A stretch of DNA of 64,000 nt, from the NCBI GenBank assembly GCA_000469685.2, contig LS997567.1, positions 35,523,005 to 35,587,004 of the forward strand, given 5' to 3'. The first letter of the stretch is position 1. Every line of letters begins with the position of its first letter. Position numbers and translations under genes: made by a program. Source of the DNA: Haemonchus contortus. Lineage: Eukaryota; Nematoda; Chromadorea; Rhabditida; Trichostrongylidae. Positions 12,701-22,735 of this stretch are shown here, one piece after another. Under the pieces are notes generated by a model. The model saw only the letters and a list, made by a program, of their open reading frames with translations, had not been told where the DNA came from and searched no databases.

Positions 12701-15700
12701 TCCTGCCTCACAGCAAGCTTCTCCCGTTCAAGCCCTGTAAGTTCCTTATTGCATGCGACAGACTGATAGCTGTTTTCTTCGGAAGAATATTAATCCAGAC
12801 CAGTCGAATGCAAGGGCAAAAAGGATGGTTACTACTCGAACGGATGCGTGTCTGACTTTGTCTACTGCGTCGATGGAGTAGCTACCCCAATGGTGAGAGG
12901 TTTAACTTCAATGTTACATTACAGCTGTGCAATTGGTTTCCTTTGCAGAAGTGTCCGGCATCACTCGTCTTCAACGAGAAGAAGGGCTACTGTGACTATC
13001 CTGAGAGCTGCTCCACAGGACCAGCTGCAGCACCTCCATTGTCGGCTCCGACTGTTCCCGCACAGCCTCCTTACGCTCCAGCCGAGGCTCCACCTAGTCC
13101 AATAACGTATGTTTCTGAAATCATTTTGCTTGTCGGTTGCAATTTCTCTGAAATAGTCCCCTTTCTAGGCCTATAAGCTGCAAAGGTAAAAAGGACGGTT
13201 ACTACTCGAACGGATGTGTGTCTGATTTCGTCTATTGCGTCGGCGAAGTAGCTTCTCCTATGGTATGAAAGTTCGAGGTTACTTTAACATTGCTTGGCGA
13301 CATTGGTCCCCTTTTATAGAAGTGTCCTGCTTCACTTGTTTTCAACGAAAAGAAGGGATACTGTGACTACCCTGAGAGCTGCACCGCTATTCCTGCCCCT
13401 GCTGTTCCTTCGCCAGTTCCTTCCGTTCCCGCACAGCCTTCTGGTCCTGCCTATGCTCCTGCTTCCCCGTCATCGTGCGTTTCCGCTCTGATTTCTTCGG
13501 TTTTTCTTTTAACTCCTGTACTCTTCAGGGCAGTCAGTTGCAAGGGCAGAAAGGACGGTTACTACTCGAATGGATGCGTGTCTGAATTTGTCTACTGCGT
13601 AGATGAAGTAGCTACCCCAATGGTGAGAAGACTCGAGGCTGAAGTTTCTACATTATGTTAATGAAATCAGTTTTCCTTTTGCAGACATGTCCAGCCTCCC
13701 TCGTATTCAACGAAAAGAAGGGCTACTGTGACTACCCTGAAAGCTGCTCGTCAGCTCCTGCTCCATCTATTCCTTTGCCGGCTCCTGTTGTTCCTCCCAC
13801 GCAACTTCCTGCTTCAGCCCATGCTCCACCTAGTTCACTGACGTATGCTTCGGTTTTGCTTTACTCGCTGGTCACCTCGTAAACAGTTCCTTTCTTCAGG
13901 CCTGTCAGCTGCAAAGGTAAGAAGGATGGTTACTACTCTAACGGATGTGTATCTGATTTTGTCTACTGTGTCGATGGAGTAGCTTCTCCCATGGTGAGAA
14001 AGTTTTTGGTTACGTCAAAATTGCATTGGCGACATTGGTTCCCCTTTGCAGACGTGCCCGGCGTCACTCGTCTTCAACGAAAAGAAGGGCTACTGTGACT
14101 ACCCTGAGAGCTGCGCTGCAGGACCAGCTCCAGTGAATCCTTGGCCGACTCCTGTTGTACCTCCCACGCAGCCTCCTGCATCAGCCCATGCCCCTCCTAG
14201 TCCACTGACGTATGTTTCTGTTTTACTATACCTGCAGAACTTTTGAAACAGTCTCTTTTCTCAGGCCTGTCAGCTGCAAAGGTAAGAAGGATGGTTACTA
14301 CTCGAATGGATGTGTATCTGATTTTGTTTACTGTGTCGACGGAGTAGCTTCTCCCATGGTAAGAAAGTTCGTAGTTTTGAGGTTTCCTAAACGTGCATAA
14401 AGACCATTAAATCATTATATCGATAAAACGGGTTGCTTTTTGCAGTCGTGCCCTGCTTCACTCGTTTTCAACGAGAAAAAGGGCTACTGTGACTATCCTG
14501 AGAGCTGCTCCACAGGGCCAGCTGCAGCGCCTCCATTGCCGGCTCCGCTTGTTACCGCACAGCCTCCTTACGCTCCACCCCAGACTCCACCTAGTCCACT
14601 GACGTATGTTTCTGGAATCATTTTGCCTCTCGATTGCTTTTTCTCTGAAATAGTCCTCTTCTCAGGCCTATAAGCTGCAAAGGTAAGAAGGACGGTTACT
14701 ACTCGAACGGATGTGTGTCTGACTTTGTCTTCTGCGTCGATGGAGTAGCTTCTGCAATGGTGGGAAGGTTCAGTTCCAAGAGCATTTTACAGTACAACTT
14801 GAAATTGGTTTCTTTCGCAGAAGTGTCCGGCATCACTCGTCTTCAACGAGAAGAAAGGTTACTGTGACTACCCTGAGAGCTGCTCTACAGGACCAGCTCC
14901 AGCTCTTCCTATGCCGGTCCCGGTTGTTCCCTCACAGCCTTCTGCTTCTGCTCAAGCTCCACCTGCACCGTTGACGTATGTTTCGGTCCAGCTTTACTTA
15001 TACATCGTCGTCGGGGACAGTTCCTTTTTCAGATTTGTCGACTGCAAAGGCAAAAAAGATGGTTACTACTCGAGTGGATGCGTCTCAGAGTTTGTGTATT
15101 GCGTCGATGGTGTACCAACTCTCATGGTTGTTTTAACAGCTTCAATTTTATGAGTTTTTTTTAAGATACTAACCGACTCTCTTCTAGAAATGTCCATCTT
15201 CACTAGTTTTCAATGCCAAGAATGGTTACTGCGATTATCCTGAGGCCTGTTCTTCACCACCGGCCCAAGCCGCTCCGGCTGTTCCGCCCTCAACGTCTAC
15301 ATCTGGCCCCTCCTCTCAAATGTGAGCTGCACCTCGTTTGTGGTGGTAGACGGATCCTTGAGTTATCTGTTCACAGGAGCCTGGATTGTACCGGTCGCGG
15401 TGATGGTTATTTCGCAATTGGATGCTCATCGGATTTCGTGTATTGCAGTGACGGGATCGCCACCTTCATGGTAGGACCGAATGACATATTGTTGTTGCTT
15501 TTCTTTATATGTAATTTATCGTTTTTTTTTTATGTAGAAGTGCCCAGCTTCACTGGTTTTCAACGCGGAAAAGAATTACTGTGACTATCCGGAAAATTGT
15601 TCTGGTACAGGCTTGGATCAAGCTGACTCACAAACAGGCAGTGCTGCTCCGAGTCCTTCTGTGCACAGTTTCGGTACTGTTACTTCTTAGCAATCGTCAG

Positions 15701-18700
15701 TTTGTCTCTAACCATTACACGTTCAGTTTGTCCGAAACCGAATGGTGCCTTCTCGAATGGCTGCTCGACGGAGTATTACGTTTGTTCAAACGCGGTTGCT
15801 CATGTCATGCTGTGTCCAGGAAACCTCGTTTTCAACGCTGAAGAAGGCTACTGTGATTTGAAGGACAGCTGTCTGCAAGGAGAAAAGGTTGGTGGCGTCT
15901 CTCAGACTGTTGAGCCGTATGCCAGCCCCTCTACCTCTCTTAGAATCGCGTAATTGGGACCGACGTGTCATTTCCCGACCGACATCTCTAAGCAGTCTTC
16001 TAATTGCAGGCCAAAGATGCAACCACTCCTGTAGCGTACAGTCCTGTTACGTCCACAGTACCAGCTCCCCCTTCGTCGGGCACTGCTGCGACTCCATCTG
16101 CTTCCTCAAGTTTGTCTGATGACTTTTTATTCGTACTGGTATTCGTACGTGTTGATCGGTCAGTAGTGGAACCCTTCCATTTCAGAATGCTCCAACCTTC
16201 CCGATGGACGTTATGGATCTCCTTGTGGAACGAAGTTTATGATCTGCTCTTCTGGTATCGCATACTTCATGAATTGTCCGGCAGATCTCGTTTTTGACTC
16301 CAAGCAAAGCCGCTGTGTCTATGCGGATGAGTGTGGTCGGGAGCCAGTTCTGAAGAGTCCTTCTGACGTCGCGCCATCGTCGTACACGCCTCTGTCTTCA
16401 CGTGATGGTAAGTTCACCCTTCCTTCATTGTTTCTGCCTCGAACACCGACTCGACTTTTAGATTGTGTGGGAAAAACTGATGGACTGCATTCGCTTGGCT
16501 GCATTGCCGAATTCATTCAATGTGTTGACGGCAGTGCCTATAGCCTGTACTGCCCAGCTGGTTTAGTGTTTGTCGAAGAGCTAGGCGTCTGTGATGTCCC
16601 GTCTGCTTGTTCCGCAACACCAAAACATGAGCCTGCCGACGGTCCAATGTCCTACGAGCCAGTTGTCGATGACAAGTCGAAGGACTCGCCAGGTGGGAAC
16701 TGTGGAGTGACATTGGGGTTACAGGTCGTTCCTGGAGATATTGTTGAAAAGAGTTTTGCAGGGTGCGATATTGACGGGTACTTCTCTCAGCCCTGTGCTT
16801 CTGAGTACTTCAACTGTGTAGGTGGAATAAAATTCGTTGGAAAATGCCCAGCCGGCTTGGTGTTCAACATGGACAAGGTGTACTGTGACTACCCAGACAA
16901 CTGCAGGAAAGGTGAAGACTCGGCCAGTTCTGAAGCTCGACCTGTTCCCAGCACTGTCATCAACAAAGGTAAAGATGAAGACAAATGTACACACATGCCG
17001 TAGTCGGGGACGTTTTGGTGAATTTTTGCCTTCAAGATGAATCCTGTAAAGGACGACCTGATGGTGTCATTACGGACACCGACTGTCAGCATCAGTTCAC
17101 CACTTGTTCGAATGAAATCGCCTATGTCACGAAATGTCCAGCCGGGCTTGTCTACTCGGTGAAGGCTAAGCTGTGGGTGCTGGAGTTTCAAACTACTACC
17201 TTACCGCATGTTTTGCAACTCGTGCTCATCCAGGTGTGACTATCCCGAAGCGTGTGGAACCGCTTCCAATGACAGTGTGATTTCATCAACGGGTTCATAC
17301 CCAGTGCAAAAGACCACCGTGCCTTCCGAAAGTGTTCCACATCCGACATCGGCTTCGGTTCAATACCAGCACTCTGTCGTTGGAAGTATGTATGATTTTG
17401 AGCCACAGTTGTCCGTTTTAATGCACATAGGTTTTATTTTACTCAATTTCCAGAAGATCTGTGCGCAGGCAAAAGTGATGGACCACTGAACTCGACAAAC
17501 TGCCGACCGTCTTTCTCGTTCTGCGTAAGTGGAGCACTCTATTCAACGATTTGCCCTGAAGGCCTGCTGTTCTCTTTCGCTTCGAGAAGGTTAGTACTTC
17601 TATCTGGCCTCTAAGGTATTCCATTTTATTACTGTATTACTGTTTGAGATGTGAATGGCGTTCGGAATGTGAAGGTGTTGTTGCCTCACCCAACGAACCA
17701 AGCATAACCACAACTAGTTTGCCAGTCCATTCAGCAGGTGAGTCAATCAAAAGGAGTTTCAATCGACTCTTACCTGCAGGAAAGTGCAATACTACTGGAA
17801 TATTACTTTAATTTCTAGAATTTGATTGCTCTACACGTCCCAATGGAAGGTACTCATTGGGTGGTTGTGTTGGGAGATTCGTGATGTGCAGCGATGGGCG
17901 AGCATATGTTCGAAGCTGTCCCAGTAATTTGGTATATAATGAAGCGAAAGGTAAATGAAATGTAGTAACCAAGTAAGGGCGAACCCATTTGTACCTCATT
18001 CAAAGGCATTGGCCTTCAGGACTTTGTGACTACGACTGCAGTGGTCCGTCGGCTCAGCCTACTGCAGCTCCGGTTGAGGTAGAATTTGCTTATTCTTCTG
18101 TCCCAATTGTTATGGCCCTAACACTGTTGCTTTCAGACCGAATGCGTCACAAGTGTCGCTCTGGGACGGTGTTCATCGAAATTCTGGCGTTGCAGAAACG
18201 GAAAACTGGAGTCGGCCCAATGTCCAGGGCAATCCCTATTCGATGAGACCTATTCGCTCTGTGTCTATAATCTTCCCGAATGCAAGACAGAGCTTGGCAC
18301 AACTACTTCCACCTCTGTAGAAGTAAGTGGTAGTCGTTTTACCAGATCACCTTTCATTCATACATCTTTAGGTACCAACCACCACTGTAACTCCTGTCGA
18401 ATCAACTGTTTATCCGACGCATGGTCACTACTATCCACCGCCACCACCACCGCCACCACCGCCACCACCGCCAGCACCACAGTACCCAGCCCAATATCCT
18501 CATTATCCTCCTTATGGCCCGTCTATGGGCAGCTCATTCGGATTGTTTTATCCAGCAGCTTTCCCCATGGGATTCCGAGACATAATGTATAGCAGAGAGA
18601 AAGTAAATAATGGACCCATTGATTTCCAAAGTCGATCGGCTGTAGTTGGTGGTGGTTTCAATCCTCCTGTGAGAGACATCTTTGATGGCATTGTCAGTCC

Positions 18701-21700
18701 TTGGCTGCTTCCCGGTATCGATCGCGTATTCCTGCCGAATGTCTTCAAACCGCCCAAACAGCCTGATCCATATGACGACCCATTCAAGCCAAAAGGAATC
18801 GACATCTCAGGATTGCTTCAGCAAAACGAAGTTAACACACCTGAGCCTCTTGGGGTGAGCCTAGGTAGCGCTACTGGAACCACGTGAAATCTTTCAAGCT
18901 CTGTTATAGATGTTCGGAATGCCGTTGGAGGATGCAGTACCACCAGACGATGAAGAGCATCACGAAGACCACGGAAGCACTCATGAAGAAGAGCCTGAAA
19001 GCAGCTCGGTGGCGAATGTAACCAGCCCAGCGTCAGAAGATAAGATCGATGAAGCGTCGATGAAAGCAATGGATGCCATGGCAGTTGATGATATCGAGGT
19101 ACTTGATGATATATATCTTATCAATCTAACTCTTCCTGCGGATTGTTTATAGGGCTCTGGAGATGTTGAGGCGACACAGAAATCTGGAGACGTGGAAGTG
19201 ACACGAAAACGGCGAAGTTACTCCAATAATGCGGACTTCTCCACTGCCTGTACTGGTCCCCAGTCATCGGGACTCGTGTCAATTGGATTCTGTCGTCAAG
19301 ACTTTATATTCTGTAAATCACTTGGTAGTGGAATGGTGAGATTGAATCGTCCCATTTGAAAAGTTGAACGAAAATACCATGAAAACCTAGATGGCTGCAT
19401 GTCCCGTTGGCGATTTGTTCGACAGCAGTACCAACAAATGTGTGACATCTGAAACTTGCGGAATTCCCGTAGAGGTGGCTGAGCCTCCTGCTCGAAGTGA
19501 GTTCTATTTTGGGGTTTCCTTGGCGTGATGAATAACATGGAGTCGTTTCAGAGCCTATACCACCACCAGTACCTGTGCCGCTACCTATTCTACCACAGCG
19601 ACGCCCTCCCACACCTCCCTCTGTACCGGTCACTGTACCACCAGTACCATTGGTTCCTGTCTTCCCTCCACCTCATGTTGTACCAACTACCACAACAACG
19701 AAACGGCCTCCAATGATTTTCCCACCTATGCCGGCACCAGTGACTGCTGCCCAACAACTTAATCCACCTAGTCAGGACGGCTGTACAGAGGACTACGCTG
19801 TGGATTGCAATGGGAACTTCATGAAATGTTCGAACGGTATCGCATACCCGATGAAATGTCCGGCGGTACGATTTTCTGTTTCGAAGTTCGGTACCACCTG
19901 TTTATGTTTTGCATTGCCAGGGCTTGGTATATGACCAGACAAAGCAGTATTGTGACTATCCAGAGGCCGTAGCAGGATGCGGTGGAGCTCAAGTGGATCA
20001 CACACCTCCAGGTCACTCCCCAATCTATCCTACTGATAAAACGTACCCTGGCGATCCAATTCTGCCGCCAACCACCCAGGCACCTACAACGAAAGCTCCC
20101 GGTCAGTCGTATTGTTGATTTTCTTACTTGTTAAAATTAACATGTCAGTTCAGATTTTTGCTCCTTCATGCCCGATGGGCTTTACAGCCAAGGATGCACG
20201 GCTTCCTTTGTGATTTGCTTGGATCGACGAATTCAGACATCAATGAACTGCCCAGTGGGCACTTGGTTTGATCAAACCCGTGGTGCTTGTGATTCTCGTG
20301 AAAAGGTTGCCGCATGTGGCGGTACATCCAATGGTGTGTAGTACTAGTAGCATTTCTTGTGATATGCTAAATCAGGAAATTTTTCATTTGGTACTACTTC
20401 TAGAGCCTTCATTACATCAGCCGCAACCCGTTGTTGTCCGTACTACAACGCCAAGTTCCTACGATGATTCATGCTCACCAGATCCCCAAGCCGTTGGTCC
20501 CTGTATGCCAAAGTTTGTAGTTTGCTCACATGGAATACATACTGGTAAGTGCGGCTGGGCCCGCGTTAACGTTTTTTTTTCTTTTTTTGCCTTATTTGTT
20601 TTTGTTTGCAAAGTACATGTCGCAACAGTTCCTGAGTGATCATTCCGTTATTGATCAATTATTGATTGACATTGCCAGAGATGGAATGTGCGCAGCCGTT
20701 GGTGTTCAATCCGGCCACGGTGTCATGTGACTACCGTGAGTTCGTAAAGGAATGTTTGCAGTCGGAGGGTCAAGATGCAGTACCTCCGAGTAATGGTGAG
20801 TCAGCGGCGACGATTGCACCAGCACTTCTCGCTGCGCCAACCACCACAACGACTGCACCAACCACCACAACTACTTCATCTACGACTACAACCACGCCGG
20901 TACGTTTCTTTGCCGCTCATTTCGTGGTTATTTGTTTTTTTTCGTTTTTTTCTGTGATGGTACATATTCTGATAGTTAATCGGTCAGCACTCTTTCTTCT
21001 GTTCCAGCCAATCAAATGTGTGTATAGCGAAGAGCGTCCAGCATTTGCTCTTGATTACTGTGCTCGAGTATACGGTATGTGTACCGTGTCCGGTGTGCTG
21101 AAACGAGAAGAATGTGATGTTGGATTCCTCTTTGATTCTCATTTGAGCACTTGTGTACCAGCGGAACAGTGCGGTCAGGAGCGCTTGAAGGATCTGCTCA
21201 GCAAGGTGGGTTTAACAATTGTATTTGTACTTGTATTCCCTATATAACTTGGCGCTTAGAGGTTGCGATTTTCCCTCTGTACAGGTCACCTTTGCCCCTC
21301 CAGTAGCGGCTGCACAGGTGGCACAGGATTCCTCCAAACACACGTCGCGAAAGGACGAGCGCTGTCACAACAGTCCTGAGGGTGCCATGAAGCCAATGGG
21401 CCGATGCCGATCGTCGTACATCCGATGCATGGGTGGTGAAGCTATCGTTGAACCATGCGCAACTACAGCTGAGGTGTTCTCGTCGGCCGTTGGTGCATGC
21501 GTGTTGCGTATCAACGCTCCTGAATGCCATTCCTCTCCACCACGGTCTCCACAGCCGTACTCATCGGCGTCTAGCAACGATCCGTCTATGTTCTGTAGGA
21601 CGCGCGCGGATGGTCTGTACAGAAATCCAACGGACTGCACGGGAATCCTTCAGGTGGGTCCAATCCGGCTTTTCTGCTTCTACCGTTGTAACTGATGCTT

Positions 21701-22122
21701 TTTCGCTTCAGTGCTTCGGAGGTGACGTCTTCGAGTATCCGTCATGCTCATCGGGACTCGTGTTCAACGAGCTAACATCCAAGTGTGACTATAGGGATGC
21801 AGTCCCCGAGTGTCGACAAGCAGAGGATGACAAGAATGGTTGGTAGCTTGTGAGGCTTTTTTGCTTCTATTTTCGATCGATATCGATTTCTGATTGATTG
21901 GCCATTCCAGTGGAACATGGTTGCCGCGGAGCAAGCCATGGCGATCTCGTCCCGGATGAATCCGACTGTCAACAATTCTATCGATGCGTGTGGAATCGTC
22001 TGGAGTCTATGCGCTGTCCAAGCGGCACGGTGTTCAATCCCAAGCTATCCGTGTGCGATTGGCCTGACAACGTACCACAATGTTCTGCCCAGCAAGACGA
22101 GTCAGCAGTGAAAGTTTATTAG
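2269..22122 (+). CDS. giant CBD-1-like secreted chitin-binding protein (about 41 CBM14 domains)
   Basis: Hand splicing gives 74 exons with matching phases at every junction and a total of 11,004 nt, i.e. 3,667 residues plus TAG at 22120-22122. Start ATG 2269 opens a hydrophobic signal peptide (MRILLLLTLIGLAV). The rest is a string of six-cysteine CBM14/peritrophin-A domains, typically CKGKKDGYYSNGC, then FVYC, then CPASLVF, GYCDYP and a last Cys, separated by Pro/Ala-rich linkers. CBM14 domains bind chitin, so the product should act outside the cell on chitin. Among nematodes the best architectural match I know is CBD-1, an eggshell vitelline-layer protein that I recall as about 1,300 residues with 12 such domains; this one is nearly three times as long. 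An ATTAAA at 22126 and another near 22258 are possible polyadenylation signals. Orthology to cbd-1 is inferred from architecture only; the chitin-binding assignment is secure. Confidence 0.9.
4365..4600 (+). repeat. dispersed GC-rich repeat A, copy 2
   Basis: Shares GACGTCGCGC(A)CGAAGGAAT, GTAGCAG, CGCTAGAACTG and CCGCGTGCGG with the copies at 974-1240 (reverse) and 36755-37030. It occupies the 0.98-kb intron between exons 6 and 7 of the chitin-binding gene and is preceded by a 13-base G run (4344-4356). A related GACGTCGCGCGCGAAAG word at about 3175 in the intron before exon 4 suggests a further fragment. Confidence 0.65.
7986..8060 (+). repeat. 21-bp tandem repeat in a linker (PAAPLPA)
   Basis: Within the linker of exon 7911-8110 the unit CCAGCTGCTCCTTTGCCGGC(T) is repeated three times, encoding PAAPLPA repeats, and makes this the longest linker of the array (exon of 200 nt against a usual 155-158). 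In-frame slippage (21 bp = 7 codons) explains it. Confidence 0.9.
10214..10441. mobile_element. palindromic MITE, 228 bp
   Basis: Left arm 10214-10287 (starting ACCCATGACTGGATGGACGC) is matched by the reverse complement of 10363-10441 with few mismatches: both arms share CTGGATGGACGCGGCAAAT, GGCGAAATTCGTGG-type and GACGACTTT words. No transposase; the whole element can fold into one hairpin. It lies between two blocks (10138-10165 and 10483-10520) that match parts of the MITE arm at 11920-12030, so it may have inserted into an older copy of that element. Confidence 0.8.
11408..11467. repeat. perfect 22-bp inverted repeat hairpin with GTTACA repeats
   Basis: 11408-11429 and 11446-11467 are exact reverse complements (arm begins AGTAATATCTTATCTGTAAC), separated by a 16-bp loop containing AGTTAC repeats. 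It directly abuts the SINE-like repeat starting at 11474 and may be part of its insertion site. Confidence 0.85.
11474..11697 (+). mobile_element. tRNA-headed SINE-like repeat, copy 1
   Basis: The first ~75 bases look like a tRNA: GGCGG at the start can pair with CCGCC at 11548-11552, an A-box-like GGTGTAGTGG lies near 11482 and a perfect B-box GGTTCGAATCC lies at about 11525. The body (AGGCCAACCAAGCCTTCC ... GTCATTGTATAGGCCA ... ACGCATTC) is shared with 30311-30510 on the opposite strand. A Pol III-transcribed retroposon is the likely interpretation; a functional tRNA is unlikely because the D-arm and anticodon arm do not fold normally. Confidence 0.7.
11895..12243. mobile_element. palindromic MITE, about 350 bp
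   Basis: 11895-12040 is the reverse complement of about 12095-12243. Shared words from the tip inward are GTAATTG, GCCAGCGCCC, CTGCTCTGCGTCTCT and, near the centre, AAAGTTAGGGGA and GCTCCGGGG-type sequence. No open reading frame. Arm segments recur at 10138-10165 and 10483-10520, showing that this is a family. Confidence 0.8.
15727..22122 (+). other. C-terminal region of the chitin-binding gene, exons 51-74
   Basis: Exons 15727-15887, 16010-16109, 16186-16407, 16462-16968, 17037-17172, 17234-17385, 17454-17589, 17649-17737, 17819-17950, 18020-18078, 18137-18322, 18372-18854, 18910-19098, 19153-19335, 19391-19496, 19552-19865, 19921-20101, 20154-20333, 20404-20544, 20679-20899, 21008-21205, 21285-21653, 21712-21838, 21911-22122. 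They carry about 16 divergent CBM14 domains; exon 54 alone holds two. Thr/Pro-rich, probably O-glycosylated linkers occur in exons 66 and 70. Exon 62 has a run of about 14 prolines followed by a Tyr/Pro-rich and a non-cysteine segment; exon 63 is strongly acidic. Exon 64 contains RKRRS, a furin-type site (residues about 2942-2945). This part has no repetitive array and probably represents the ancestral protein body. Confidence 0.8.
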
Positions 22123-22735
22123 GCCATTAAAGTCCTCATGCGTGAGCCGCAAGTGATGTGATGTCGTATAACCAGACCCTTCATAGGAATTTATCCTCGT
22201 GTCCTGTTTCCTGTGCAATTACTCGGTGAGATCTGTGATAAAATATGGTAACACATTATATTAAAGTATCCGGGCTCAAATATACTAATGTTGCATGTTT
22301 AATAATGTTTTACTTGTTTGTTCAAACATAAAACTTTTTAACTCTTATTGTATTCCGTTCATTTGAACTGTGTGAGGTCCAAACAAATGGCCCCAGGCTG
22401 GATAATGGGCTAGTGAAGAAGTTGAACATTTGAAGGATGAATACAATCGGTGTGTAATGTGCATCGTTTTGCTTTGTATCGTTACGGCGCCTACGCGGGG
22501 GTTGGCTCTGACGAGTTTACACTGACTACGACGGGACTTTGTCCCTCCCTCAATCGCATATCCTGGTGCGATCGCTGGTCTGCCTGCCATATGTTTGGAG
22601 TCGTGGCTGGCTGGTGCTGGAACTGATCTCTTTCACTCCTCTCTTTCATCCCTTTCCACTTTTTTTTAACTTAGTCGCGTTTCCGAACCTATTTTTAAAA
22701 AATCTAGTATTTGTACGAATTTTACTTTTTTGCAG

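Larger units (their letters stand above)
4763..15673 (+). repeat. array of 22 two-exon CBM14 modules within the chitin-binding gene
   Basis: Each module is a 94-nt exon (Cys1-Cys3, ending ...PM) and a 134-200-nt exon (Cys4-Cys6 plus linker). Pairs: 4763-4856/4932-5083; 5143-5236/5309-5445; 5501-5594/5651-5787; 5861-5954/6013-6200; 6259-6352/6414-6574; 6634-6727/6778-6935; 6995-7088/7139-7293; 7356-7449/7536-7693; 7749-7842/7911-8110; 8173-8266/8322-8476; 8535-8628/8691-8836; 8898-8991/9044-9201; 9264-9357/9419-9573; 9631-9724/12579-12736; 12799-12892/12949-13106; 13169-13262/13320-13474; 13529-13622/13685-13842; 13900-13993/14052-14209; 14265-14358/14446-14603; 14666-14759/14821-14975; 15033-15126/15188-15321; 15377-15470/15538-15673. 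The intron inside a module is phase 0; introns between modules are phase 2, except after the last module (phase 1). Genomic period is about 365 bp. The first two and last two modules are the most divergent. Confidence 0.92.

Noticed and set aside
16408..16461. 54-nt stretch that could be read through in frame, merging exons 53 and 54
   Set aside because: It starts GTAAGTTC and ends ACTTTTAG, a typical short nematode intron, and its removal restores the usual spacing before the first Cys of the next domain.
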